A program made the position numbers and the translations under genes. Positions 21,868-32,695 of a stretch of 64,000 nt of DNA are shown here, piece by piece. The first letter of the stretch is position 1, and every line of letters begins with the position of its first letter. Origin of the DNA: Rhodosorus marinus (taxonomy: Eukaryota > Rhodophyta > Stylonematophyceae > Stylonematales > Stylonemataceae); contig JAMWBK010000006.1 in assembly GCA_029953675.1 (NCBI GenBank), forward strand, positions 1,426,001 through 1,490,000, written 5' to 3'. Under the pieces are notes generated by a model. That model saw nothing but the letters and a program-made list of their open reading frames with translations. It ran no database searches and was not told the DNA's origin.

Positions 21868-23790
21868 GGTCGATCACTAAAACTGTACTTCAACAACTAG
21901 CGCAAGGCAGATCCTCCTCTCCCCCCAGATTTTTACAATAGCACCTTGCTTCTGAATCTAATGACAGTTCACCAACAGTGCCATCAGTCCACAGTTCGAT
22001 GCCGTCCGATTCCAAATCAACATCCACATCCACCCCTTGTCCAATTCCCGCCATTGACAAGTCCTTCACCCATAATTAAAGCAAAAAATAGAATTGTTTA
22101 AACTTGAAGTTCAAATTTACTTGGCATCAACGCCAAGCCTGGTTTCTTCCTCTGAAGGACTACTTTGCAGTCGCAGAGCATTGCTCTGCTAAGGAGGTGG
22201 CAAAGCTTTTGAGTTAGGCTCGGTTCAGCCTTTACAGCGTTCATTAATTTCACATGGACGGTTTCCGGTTTATTGAGTATTGAGTTTCATTCGGATCGAG
22301 GTTGATGATGATTGAGTAACCGGGACTAAAGCAGCAAAATAAGAAGAGGTCGTCGGGTTTGTTGATAGTTCAGGCGCGGCATGGCTTCGGGCCTGCTTTC
22401 GCGCCCCCGATGAGACTCACTCGCTGTTCCTTTCTGCTTTGAGTTCTTATCCTGTCGCGTGCTCACGGGGGTTAAGGGCCCCGTTCTCTCTATCGATTTG
22501 CATAGCCTTCTTCCTCTCAGGGTTCTTGTTTTTGAACAAGCAAAGACTGAAGGCGACTTCACAGTAGGCTAAAATCCTCGAAGAAGGATTCTTTGCCGTT
22601 GGTACATCTCATACATCTCCGCTCGTTCAGATGGGTCCCCCAGCGGTGTCATTCTTGACGTGGATCCGCTACACCTGTTCGCCGTATATTGAGCGGGCGA
22701 CACTGGACCTTCCTAACATCGCAGGTGCCACAGAGTCGGGCAGTGTATCACTGAACCATCCTGGCTCCGCCTCCCGTATCGGGTCGCCGATACGCTTAGA
22801 GATTCTCTGGATAATACCCAGCCGATGAACGGGAGCAAAATGACATACGGTAGTACCTCTCCCTTTAGGCAGGAAAAGATTCCTCTACACCTTAGTTCGT
22901 TCCAAAACGCGGATCTGAACTCGAGCTCGCGAGCGCGAGCTCGAGTTCAGGTGCAGCGACCTTCCTATCCGGCTCGTAGGTCTCGCCATGAAGTCCAAGC
23001 CTGAAGCCAAGCCTGAAGGACGTTTGAACTATCCGCCAATTCCACTCCTAACGAAGTTCTGTAAATAGATTCACGCTAAAGCAGCGAATTATAATGCGGT
23101 TTCATAAGGAATCAGTGTACATGGAGGGCGCTGACCAACGCTGGAGGCTTTGCAGCCCGTCCCCGCTCAATCCATACCGCAAATCCCATAGAGGTCCCGG
23201 ATTTCCAGATACACGCTGTAGGGTGTTTGGTTTAGCGTGAGTGATACTATGACCGCGCTGCTGCTATTTGACGACTGTATGATTCTTTGAGTCTTGTATC
23301 TTAGGCGCTGTAGCGCTACTCTAGTTCTGGACAGACGCTCTTTGCCCCCCTCGTGGCTTTCCCTCATTCAAGTAAAAACGGGTCATCATCAAAAAAGCCT
23401 TAAGAAAAACAGATTTACTTCACGGGCCATAGCAAATCGCAAATCCGAGAATTGTATTTAAAAACAGAACATTTTGAAGTACTAATCACTTTTTATGTTT
23501 TTAGCAAAGGGTAGATTATAGAAGCTCTTCTCTGTGCTTCGGTCGTTGGGAAGATATTTGAAGGATTGAGATAAGTAGCTCGAGAATGGTTTGGGGTTGG
23601 TTTGGGGGGGAAGGGAGGTTGTCCGGGGAAGGTTGGGAGGATTGACAAGAGGAGGTTTCTGGAAGGATGTTTGGATGTTAATACAGAAGAGAGGCAGGTT
23701 TGAATTTGAGTTAAATTGTGAATCGGGTTAACTTTGCTTTTGTGATTGGTCTTTGTGGGTGGGGGGGTCGGTGGAAGGGGAGGGAACAGG
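21868..23790. other. Intergenic, about 1.9 kb, with a perfect palindrome
   Basis: Divergent spacer between ARMC6 (-) and the NFU fusion (+). No frame has convincing protein sequence. It contains the 16-bp inverted repeat at 22915-22950 and a G-rich stretch (about 23600-23790) just upstream of the NFU start. Confidence 0.6.
22915..22950. repeat. Perfect 16-bp inverted repeat with a 4-nt loop
   Basis: The arm CTGAACTCGAGCTCGC (22915-22930) is exactly complementary to GCGAGCTCGAGTTCAG (22935-22950), with GAGC between. A GC-rich stem this long could extrude a cruciform or, if transcribed, form a strong hairpin. It is not next to a called gene end, so a terminator role is not supported. Confidence 0.95.
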
Positions 23791-25410
23791 ATGTTTGGGT
23801 TTGTTGGATTGGGTGGTTCGGCGTGTGGTAGCAGGAACAGGAAGCTAGCGATCTGCCGTCAGGTGGTTCCGAGGGCGCCTTTAGATGATGGGAGCGTTCC
23901 GGAAGGGCACCGGGGGCTGCACGATGCGTTGTACAGTGGCGGAGCTGAGGCAGAGCACGGCAGCGGGTCCGATGTTCGGCAGCAGGCGATCAGCTTTGAG
24001 CAGGAGGAAGTATATGAGTATGAAGAGGCGGTTCAAATGATGGCGGGTGCGAAAGTTGCTGGAGTTTATGCTGTTCAGGATACTGATTATGAAGTGATGT
24101 TCGTCGGGATTACGCGAGATGTCAAGGCGAGTTTGCGTGCGCACAGGTACGAATTTTTTCTTCCGGGGTTGAGCTTGTCTGGAGCTTGCGCACTCAGCTT
24201 TGCGTGAGCCCCTGGGCAACCCGTCCGACAGTATATGGTACTGAGCAAGGTTTTTGTTGTCGTAAAAACAGGACTGCCTTGGGGGAGGACAAGACTAGAT
24301 ATGTTCAAATTGAATCAGTGGGATTTCCTAGCCGAGATGAGATGGAGTCCATACGAAACGAGTGGATTGAAGATCTTGGAGAAGTTCCCCCAGGAAACGG
24401 CACAGACAACGCTTTGTGGATTTCGTCGGTGAGTTCTGAAGAATGTTGGTGCTGCTGGAGTCGACCCCTTCGCTGTTTTTTTACATTTAGATTTCTGAAC
24501 TTTCTCAAATTTCTTTCTCGTAGCTTAAGCAGGCCTCAAAGACGGGCATGACTAGCGATGAACAGAAAGAGTATGCCACTAAGAAGTCAAAGCTGCAGAA
24601 AGCGATGGCCGTGATCGAAGAAGATGAACCGTTGAACTCTGATTCGATGCGGAGAGCGGTCGAAGATGATGACTGGAGTGCTGCTGTTGATGAACAAACG
24701 AAAGAAACAATTGCAGCCGAGCCAGAGAGTGTTATTGTGAGCCCCTTCGCGAAGGAGTCGGCTACCGTGGACACCACAGCCGCAGTAAAAGAACTCAACA
24801 TGGAGAATTGTAATTTAGTGCTCGACGAGGTAAGGGCTCACGGGAATGGAGCTAATCATGGCCGGGTCTAGAACCTGATGAACGAATTTTTTGAATCGAG
24901 CAGGTTCGGCCCTACCTCGTTGCTGACGGTGGAAATGTCAGGGTTTTGAAAGTGGACGACGGAGACGTGCAAGTGCTTCTCGAGGGAGCATGCGGTAGCT
25001 GTCCAAGCTCGACAACGACTATGAAGCTCGGAATAGAGAAGGTCCTGCAAGAGAACTTTGTGGATTTCAAGAGCGTTTCGGCAGTTTCTGACGTCGCGGA
25101 TGCGCTTGGCTCAGAGTTGACCGTCGGTAAGTCAGCATCGGGCTTCTATGTTCGTCGACCTGACCTATGATTTTTACCCCAACGACATGCCAAACGCTGA
25201 CTGGAACGTATCTTCGCAGAACTCTGCGACCACGTCCTGGAACAAGTCCGACCGGCGATTGTAGGTCTGGGTGGGGTGGTGAAAGTGCTCAAAGCAGAGG
25301 ACGAGACGATCGAATTGCAGTATACTGGACCCGAGAAACTCGCATATGGGATCGAGCTGATGCTTAGAGACAAGTTTCCGAACGTGAAGGAGATTGAATT
25401 CAAGGGGTAG
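23791..25410 (+). CDS. Plastid NFU-type Fe-S scaffold with an N-terminal GIY-YIG-like domain
   Basis: NFU proteins build and hand over 4Fe-4S clusters, in plastids notably to photosystem I. Five exons (23791-24146, 24272-24428, 24524-24829, 24904-25126, 25220-25410) keep phase and give 410 residues. The leader MFGFVGLGGSACGSRNRK is transit-like. A GIY-YIG-like domain follows (KVAGVYAVQDTDYEVMFVGI, RDVKASLRAHR, EWIEDLGEVPPGN), resembling the N-terminal domain of plant GRXS16. After an acidic linker comes the NFU domain: DEVRPYLVADGGNVRVLKV and GACGSCPSSTTTMKLGIE, with the cluster-binding CxxC. A second NFU-like domain (VRPAIVGLGGVVKVLKAEDE) lacks CxxC, as in plant NFU1-3. ATG 23791 is the first in frame that gives this leader. 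Confidence 0.93.
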
Positions 25411-25662
25411 AAAACTTAGCCCCAGACTAACGTATATCTATTCTGTTCTAATGCGGTTTCGGGTTCTGTTTAATCTAGAACTTAAATGCAGATCCCTAGC
25501 GTCGACCAGACGCGTCTCAAGAGCCTCATCACCTTGAGAAAACGTTCTATGGACGGAGAGGTCCTTAATCATTGGGACCGTTGCTCACGTTTACTTGTAA
25601 GAGTCATGAGATATAATCGATAAATAAGTTAGTAGTCCTCAGCTTTGCCATTGACGTCCAGT

Positions 25663-27530
25663 CTAGTGGGAATGCGCGGTCCTATTCGGTATGTAACCGC
25701 CCACGTTTTGCGATGGAACTCTGTCAAAAACTGCTAGCATCTCCACGTGATTTGAACCTGGGAAAAACAGGTGCGCTTCCGCGTGCACCGCAGTCCAGCC
25801 ACCGAGGAGCAGCCGCTCCGCATCTTTTTGGAAGGCCTCCTGCCCACAACTGACGTAGATAAAGCGAGAAGGGTTGGGTTTTCCAGGGGCGCAGAGAAGT
25901 TCCAGAAATTGAAAATCAAGTCCCTGCCGTGGGGGATCGGCGATAGCAATATCACAGTCGAGGAGCCTGTCCCTCAGAGCTGCTGCTGTTCCGACCTCGA
26001 AGCTGGTGACATCAGCTACATCATTAGGGAGCTTTGCCCAAGACTGTTGAAACGCGTCCTCAGAGAGCTTGTTGAGCTCAGTGCAGAGCAGTGTCCTGAG
26101 CCTTCTCCGGCTAGCTATTGCCAGTCCAATGGCGCCCACCCCAGCACAGAACTGGGCGAAGGATTGACAACAACACACTTGGGCGTGAGTCAATACGATC
26201 TTGCTTTCCCTTCTAATCCTTGTCTCCTTTTTTCGCTGCTTTGGCTCACCTCCACTACTCTTGAGTCGTCAGGTACAAACTTGACCAGCGACTCCAAAAG
26301 TCTCTCGAAAGCGCTCAAATTTGCTTGCCTGAAAGCAGACGGCAGGAAGAACACGGTAGCATCCAGAACTGTTTCTCTCAACATCCGCTCTCCACGGATT
26401 AATTTCCACCGATTGGGTTCCGCAGCGAGAACGGTATTTCCCGACGAAACGTTGAGATTGAGCCATATTGAATGTAACTTCAGCTCCTGTCGTCTCATCC
26501 AGAGCTCCTTTACGACTCGTCCGGCCCCAGGATTTGATTGCTTCACAGTAGATGCATTCCAAACGAGAGTGACGCTCACCAATCCTGCATAGGCAAATGT
26601 GATTTTGATCTGTCTCAGTGAGCTTCAGCTGTGAATCCAAGCTTTGCTTCTCTCACGCGTCCAGAGCAGACAGAAACTGACCCGTGGTCCTCTCGACGAG
26701 GAGGTGCACGTATCGAAGCATTCCAGACCTAGTCCTCTCATCGTAAGGTTCGACCCGCATTTTTTCTGCCGCATCCTTTATCGCAGCTAGCACAATGTTG
26801 ACCTGCGGGTAATGAACGACACACCTAAGACAAACCGAGCAAAGTCAGAAAGTATTCCTGCACGGCTCCGATTTATCAGAAACACGTACTTTGGAATTTC
26901 GACGACATTGTGGGTACCCTTCTCATACAACCCGAACGCAAGCTTCCTTCCCGCTTTGCGAACGGCCAGCCTTGCTGTGGTCCTCCATCCGTGAATATCA
27001 CCAATCACTATGGGGACGGTTTCCAGCTTAAGCTTGTTCATAGCAAACCTCTGAGCTGACTTCAAAGCTGGTGTAGTGGTAAATTTCGACTCAATACTAC
27101 ACCCCGAGCACTTTGCAAAGTGCGAACAGTTCAAGTGCTCCCCTACAACATGTTTCCCGCTCCTGGACGCTTTCCCCTCTCCGGCCTTAGAACGCTCGAA
27201 CAGGTCCTTCTTAGTCTGTACATCTCGCCGTTCCTTAATCCTCAGCGCAACCGAACTACCAGCATCCCATTCATTACCACACTCAGAGCACTTCAACACG
27301 CCCTTTGGAAAAGGCAGGTTTACTAAATAACAAGTCGTACAAACCTCACATCGAAGATATCCCTTCCTGTCCACCGCGTGCTTCCCACCAACCTCCTCAA
27401 GTACCAGTTTCTTTCCACTTCTGTACGCAACACCTTCCACAGACTTGCAAACAACCTCACAAACTCTCCTCCTACCCATCCTGCTTCCACAGAACCCAAA
27501 GTTCCCCACAAACCCCATCGCTAAAACCAT
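25663..27530 (-). CDS. RNA m5U methyltransferase (TrmA/RlmC/RlmD family), plastid-type start
   Basis: These enzymes use SAM to methylate C5 of uridine in rRNA or tRNA. From ATG 27530 a leader MVLAMGFVGNFGFCGSRMGR precedes a small zinc-ribbon-like region (CEVCTTCYL...LKCSECGNEW). A four-cysteine cluster follows (CSHFAKCSGC plus an upstream Cys) in the style of the RlmD/RlmC Fe-S site. Later exons hold FGLYEKGTHNVVEIP, then FAGVGAIGLAIA-like SAM motif I (here FCAGVGAIGLAIASR), IAIADPPRQGLD, the catalytic-loop stretch RFIYVSCGQEAFQKDAERL and FFPGSNHVEMLAVFDR. SCG with the D-PPRxGL motif is diagnostic. At least two introns lie between about 26790 and 26190. Target specificity (rRNA or tRNA) cannot be told. 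Location is inferred from the leader. Confidence 0.9.
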
Positions 27531-28899
27531 TCAGAAAAACTTTCTGGTCACTTCTTCAATCTCAATTGTTCGGACTTGCAAAACAACTTTCCCCGTACGC
27601 TCACAGACCTCCTCTAAGCCGCCTAGTTGCCACTACTACCACCCCTCCTCTTCTCAAAACAGACACGACTACTTCCCCGCTCACACGCTGCTACCAAACC
27701 CTCACTATCCAAAAAAACAAATACCCGCCCACCTTCATTAACTCATAATACAAAGTCTCTAAAGTTCCCGACCAAACGGTTGTTCAGCTAGTCTTGCCGA
27801 CCTTCTAAAGGACGACCTCCAGACTTCTCCTTCCGAAAGAAAAAAACCAAAAACCAACAAAATCGAAACAATCTCACCAACGTCCTCACCAACAACCCAA
27901 AACAAGGCTCAACCCACCACCTTGAAGTTGCTGTCCAATGCCTTCCTGGATGGAAGTAGATTTTCATAAACTGAAGACCTGGCAGGTTCGAACAAGGTGA
28001 TACCAAAACAAGATTTTCATGTCTTCGCCGGTTTCTTGCTCCAGACTATATCGAAAGGTGCTTCCCCTAGGCCGTTCCGCCGGGGCAGCCGGTGCCCCGT
28101 CGTCGTCTCGGAGGATTCAACTGGGTTGTCCTGTATGGATGCCAGAAGGGTTGAAGACCGGGTTTAGGTCTGGAGAGAAAGCGAACTGATACAAGTGTTT
28201 TCCTATGAAAGTGTCCTCAGCTATTGTCTGACTTGTGAATAGGACCTGGTTCAAAACGAGCCTGCAGGGTGTTGTTGTCAAAACCGCGAGCGGGGTCTGA
28301 ATGTAAACATGAAGATGGCTGAGCATTAGAGACTAGGGAAAGAAAAGCGTTGCTTTTGCGAGAGAGCGGGCAACAAAAGGCGCAAGCAAGTGAACCTCGA
28401 CTGCCGAGACGCTTCTATGAATGATACCAGGACACAGCTTTTACCGGCCTCCGGACAAGGACCAAGTTGGTTCCGTCCTGGCGCAGAGTTTTGTCCACAT
28501 CAAATCCTGTACGTGTCTTGACTTGGGCTTTTTAGGGAATACGAACATCATAGAAATTTTTAGGCGCAGGTCCGCGTGGAAGCTAAGCCAAGATGTTTGT
28601 TTCCGTCCCAAGCGGAAAGATCTTTTTTTTTTTGTTTCAGCTTCATGTGGGTTTCACCGCACCCAGTCTGGGATTTTCGAGATCGCGATTTTCGGACCTC
28701 GTCTCGTGCATCATAGAAGACTAAAGACTGAGGTTCGATTGCGAGATGCACAGCCCGGACGACCCTCAATCAAGAACGTTCTGATCACTTCGCTTCTGTA
28801 CTGAAAAAGGCAGAAACTTGTGGCTGGCTGGATTTATCAGTGAGCGTTGTCGCACCAAATCCGTCTTGGGCGAAGTCAACTGAAGCTCCCAGAACCAAT
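27531..28899. other. Intergenic, about 1.4 kb, nothing recognised
   Basis: The plus strand at 27540-27760 is C/A-rich like the promoters of other minus-strand genes here. Frames at 28117-28326 (-) and 28421-28804 (+) do not resemble any family and have no splice support. Confidence 0.6.
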
Positions 28900-30896
28900 C
28901 TAGATGGGTAAATCGCCTAGGTCTTGTTCATTAAACTTTTGTAGAGAATATCGTCGGTTGTCGCAAGCTACAAAGCCTTCGTGAAGCCGCCCTCTAGTGC
29001 GAAGGCAGAACCGTCCTTCGAAAAGTCCTACTTGCCTGTAAGTTCCACGAAAGCAACTTCCGCGGATGAGCTCGACTCCAACGGGATGCATCTCAATGTG
29101 CCTGGCATAGTGAGGAGTCCCTATATCCGGAAACTCAACGCCCAAACGCCAAAATGAGCACAGCGGCGAATTTATCACTCCTAGGTCGAGCCGAAGCTCG
29201 CGCCCGGATACTTGGTGCAGATGAGTTGTAAAGCGCTCATCAACAGGCGGATCCTCATCGAGCTCTGTCAAATCGAGTGGACTCCACGAAGCCTGGGTGC
29301 GCAAACCCAGCTGTCGAACATCTCTATTAGCCGTGCACTAGTTAGAAGTCTTTGGAGCTGAACCGCAAAAAAACTGCTGCTTGCGTCACATCGTCTTCAG
29401 GAAGACATCTTCGGCGGGTCACAGAGCGGCAGCGAATGTGCCCAAGGATGTTCTCAGCCGGCTTCAGGCGGGAGGAGGCGTTCGATATCTGGTCGTCAGA
29501 AGCAGCGAATCAGACCGTAAGAAAAATGCAGTTAAAAGAAAGAGAGCGAGAAAACATTTCAAGGACTTACGCGCCAGGTCTCCAGTGGTTCGCGACGCCC
29601 ACACAGTACAGTAATGCTCCAGAATGAGTTCAAACTCTTCAATTTCGTCCAAGGGCTCTAGTCTGTTGGTCCTGATCTTTTCAGATGCGCTTACGAATCT
29701 GTGCGTCCAATAAGAAAAGTTGTATTAGCGTTTCCTGAACAAGTTTCACCATACAGATAAGCTCAAGGACGAGCAAGACGAGAATTCTCCCTGTCAAAGC
29801 GTCCTGAAGAGATTCGGCGTACTTCGAATAGTACTCTAGCATTGACATCGCCGCGACCGCGTTGAAATTGAACTTCTGGAACCGTTCCTTCTGTGCTCGG
29901 ACACTTGGATACGCAACAAGTCCCATCAACGGACTTCCTCTTGCCTCAATGTTCTTAGTCATCTGTTTCCCGAACGGGTCTTCCGGTCCAACCTATTCAA
30001 ACGAGGCAGTAGAAATAATTAATTCCGTTGCTTCATTCGAAAAACGAGCACCACTGAGTCCGCTTGAGCCCTTTTGAGTAGTCCTACTTGTTCAAAGTTG
30101 AAGAGCAAGAGCTCGGCAAAGCTGCTAGACAGGTAGCTGAGGACTGCGTCGCTGTACTTCGGCTCCATATAGATGAGGACTAACTCGCAGATAACAAGCG
30201 TCGGCTTTTTCAGATTGAAACCAGCAACCTCCTCGGTAACGCGTTTAAAGTCTTCAACTAGGCGTAAATCGACTCCGGCGAGTATATACTGATCAGTCTT
30301 TGCGCCTGCAGCGGACGAGGTGATCGATGTTCAGGAAACGCAAATCGACAGGAGATTTTCCACGATTTCGTCCTTACCACATGCGTTGGTGAGTTGGGTT
30401 AGGTCTGCTCTGAGAGCCGTCCGTAGTTCAGGGTTTGTGCGGATAATCTCAACTTTCTTGGAAATCACACTATCATAGTCGACGTCCAGAAAACGATCTC
30501 CTTCTTGGAGCAAACCTTTCCTCTGTAGCTGAAAGTAGAGAGAGTCGAAGCCAGATCCAAGAGAAACAATCTGACGGCAGGAGTTCTCTCGATAGGTCTC
30601 CAGAAATCTGTAAACGCTGTCGTAAACAGCCTGGACTCGAACCCAAGTGCCCCGGTTAATCAAGGGCGATTTTCTCGACCCCGTGCGTGCAAAGTAGCGA
30701 ACGAAGGGATCCTCATAGTAACCCCTAGAGAGAAAAGAGACCAAAAGCGTTCAGAAAAACGCGGGACAGAATTTCAAACAGGAAACAGGCCCACAGCGCA
30801 CACGCACAGCGCTTACCTTGCTACAGTATTAATCTTTGTAGTCTGTGCGTCGTCATTCGTTGCTTGCACTGCAGCGTCGTGCTCAAATAAATCCAT
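28900..30896 (-). CDS. PP2A leucine carboxyl methyltransferase (LCMT1/PPM1) with a C-terminal extension
   Basis: LCMT1 methylates the C-terminal Leu of the PP2A catalytic subunit with SAM, controlling B-subunit choice. The first exon starts at ATG 30896 and contains AVQATNDDAQTTKI, a family N-terminal signature. It joins through GTAAGC...CTCTCTAG to GYYEDPFVRYFA, SPLINRGTWVRVQAVYDSVY and the SAM motif IVSLGSGFDSLYFQL. Next come DVDYDSVISKK, a segment with LVICELVLIYMEPKYSDAVL, FNFEQVGPEDPFGKQMTKNI, SVRAQKERFQKF and DEIEEFELILEHYCTVWASR. LCMT1 normally ends about here. The frame instead joins (GC|GTAAGT...TAATAG|A) to VRQLGLRTQASWSPLDL and about 130 more residues of unknown type, ending at 28900. 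A possible GC-AG donor (CAGGCAAGT) at about 29035 could shorten this tail. Confidence 0.9.
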
Positions 30897-31609
30897 CTCA
30901 CCCAGAGCCGAAACGAGAGGACGGCACATACAGTCTCCAACAAGTCGACCAGTGCTCGAGCTCTTCAGCTCACCAACACGGAGGGCTTATGCAACACCAG
31001 AGAGATGGAAGCTATCCATCGGGGGATACTGGACCCAGTAGTGCTGAAGGATTCCAACTCATGAGCTTGACTTCCAACCTTCCAGGATCCTCCTATACAA
31101 CTATCGGACGCGCGTGGGGTCCCAAGGCAAGTTCATACATAACCAGTCCATGCTATCCAGGCTGATGTCCCCGTTGATGGAGACTGCTGGAGAGCACTCA
31201 GGGCTAGCTCGCTTGGTTGAATATCGTAACAAGGAGTGGATGCATGAGCGAGTTTTGGAATGAAGCAGCACTACTTGATGACTACATCCACACCATTTCG
31301 ATTCAACTGGTCAGTGCTTGTCCGGAATGGGAAAATGCCGGCTTCGAAAGGAATTTCCGAGTGAGGGAACTTTCTCCCCCTGGATAGTGAGGTCTGGTCC
31401 AGATGCATTTTTTTTTTTTGGCTGAAGTTCAAGGACGCCAACGAGCGCAAAAATGCTTTGAAAGCTCAAGTTTCCTTTGTTTTTTTGTCTATTAGAATTT
31501 GCAACCTAGTTTTATTACGTATCGGCACTGTTAAAGTTTGGGCTAGTAAGCTTCGAATACAAAAGTCAAAAGGTAGACGTCGGCTACCTTGAAACAAGGC
31601 CGCGTAGAG
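30897..31609. other. Intergenic, about 0.7 kb, nothing recognised
   Basis: 5' flank of LCMT1 and 3' flank of the next minus-strand gene. A T9-10 run at about 31407-31416 is the only notable feature. No coding-like frame is supported. Confidence 0.6.
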
Positions 31610-32695
31610 CTAGGATTTCAAAAAGGATGCCGAATCCGTGACCATTCCTTCGTTGTACAAGGCGGCGAGCTCGTCCTTAATTTCGTCCCAGCTACCGCCC
31701 GCGGCATAAGTGTAGTCCATGAGGTACGCCGCGCGATCGAGAGCCACTTGTTCCTTGGGCTTTCCGTCCTTTATCTCATTCTCTCTCATATCCTCAGCCA
31801 GCCTCTTAAAGATCTTCCGCAAGCTTGTTTCGTCCTGGTAACCGGCAATCTGGCCCATCTCCTGCAAATTATCTCCTAGGGTCCACAGCGGAAGTTGAAG
31901 AGCATACCTAGCTGCATCGCGTGCCTCGGAGTTGCGGTTAAATCTCTGCAAAAGTCGCGAATGAAAGCAGTGCCCTCTAGCCCACCCTGGAAAAGCAACT
32001 CCCGATCTCTCCGCACAGACGAGCGCGCTCTGGGTATCACCCTGTTTGGTCAAGAACAGCATGGCCATTCAGATTCTCAGCTAGATTCGAAGACGTGAGT
32101 ATTCCCTCAGCAATACGAGCTTGAAAAGTTTTGGAAGACAAACCTTGATTTCATGGAACCTGGTCAGCCCCTCGTAGATATCTGGGAAAGGACCAATTTT
32201 CAGAATGATGTATCTTTCCAAGCCGAACCCTAAGCTTTCGACTTCTCCCTCGCCAATTTGGAGCTCCTCTGGAACTGAAACATCTGCAGGCTTTGCAGCA
32301 GAATCAAGCTCGGCCATGTGCCTCTTGATGAAGTTCTCTGCTCCAGTTGACAGCAAGGTAAGACCCATTTCACCTTTCGCATTCCTGACAATTGGCACTT
32401 CCATGTCCGGTGGCGGAGTTGGCCATCGCAAAAATCCAGTTGTACCCTCCTCATCGCTGCTGATCGGGATTAGGAACGGATGCAGTCCAGCGCGTTTCGA
32501 CGGATCGCCTATTTTTTCACCTTTTGCCTCCAACACATCCAGCAGCGAGCGCAGGTACTTTGGAGCTTTTAGATTCGCAACGATCTCCAAATATTCCGAG
32601 AATATAGCCTCATTCGAAGCACATAAAGCTGTCCGATCCTGCCTCTGCAATCGGCACCTCCCGCCGCTAATCCCAACACCCACAAATCCAACCAT
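31610..32695 (-). CDS. Conserved plastid-type protein of unknown function
   Basis: Two main exons are seen, 32695 to about 32143 and about 32047 to 31610, perhaps with one more small intron. The leader is MVGFVGVGISGGRCRLQRQ, again with the GFV start. The body contains YLRSLLDVLEAKGEKIGD, HPFLIPISSDEEGTTGFLRW, ENFIKRHMAELDS and KIGPFPDIYEGLTRFHEIKG, then SALVCAERSGVAFPGWARGH and EARDAARYALQLPLWTLGDN. From memory this pattern (HPFLIP...GFLRWPTP...DIYE.L...H..G...SALV..E, EARDAAR.AL..P.WTLG) belongs to a family of plastid proteins conserved in plants and algae without an agreed function. I could not confirm a name. The helical second half with DxYExL/EARD spacing suggests a TPR-like fold. The acceptor AAACAG|GGTGAT was chosen because the other candidates break the frame. 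Confidence 0.75.

Noticed and set aside
25771-26592. 273-codon plus-strand open frame
   Set aside because: Antisense to the methyltransferase catalytic exons, whose motifs (DPPRQGLD, YVSCG) leave no doubt about the real strand.
30625-30645. B-box-like GGGTTCGAGTCC on the minus strand
   Set aside because: It lies inside a conserved LCMT1 coding stretch (TWVRVQAVYD), with no A-box or acceptor stem around it.
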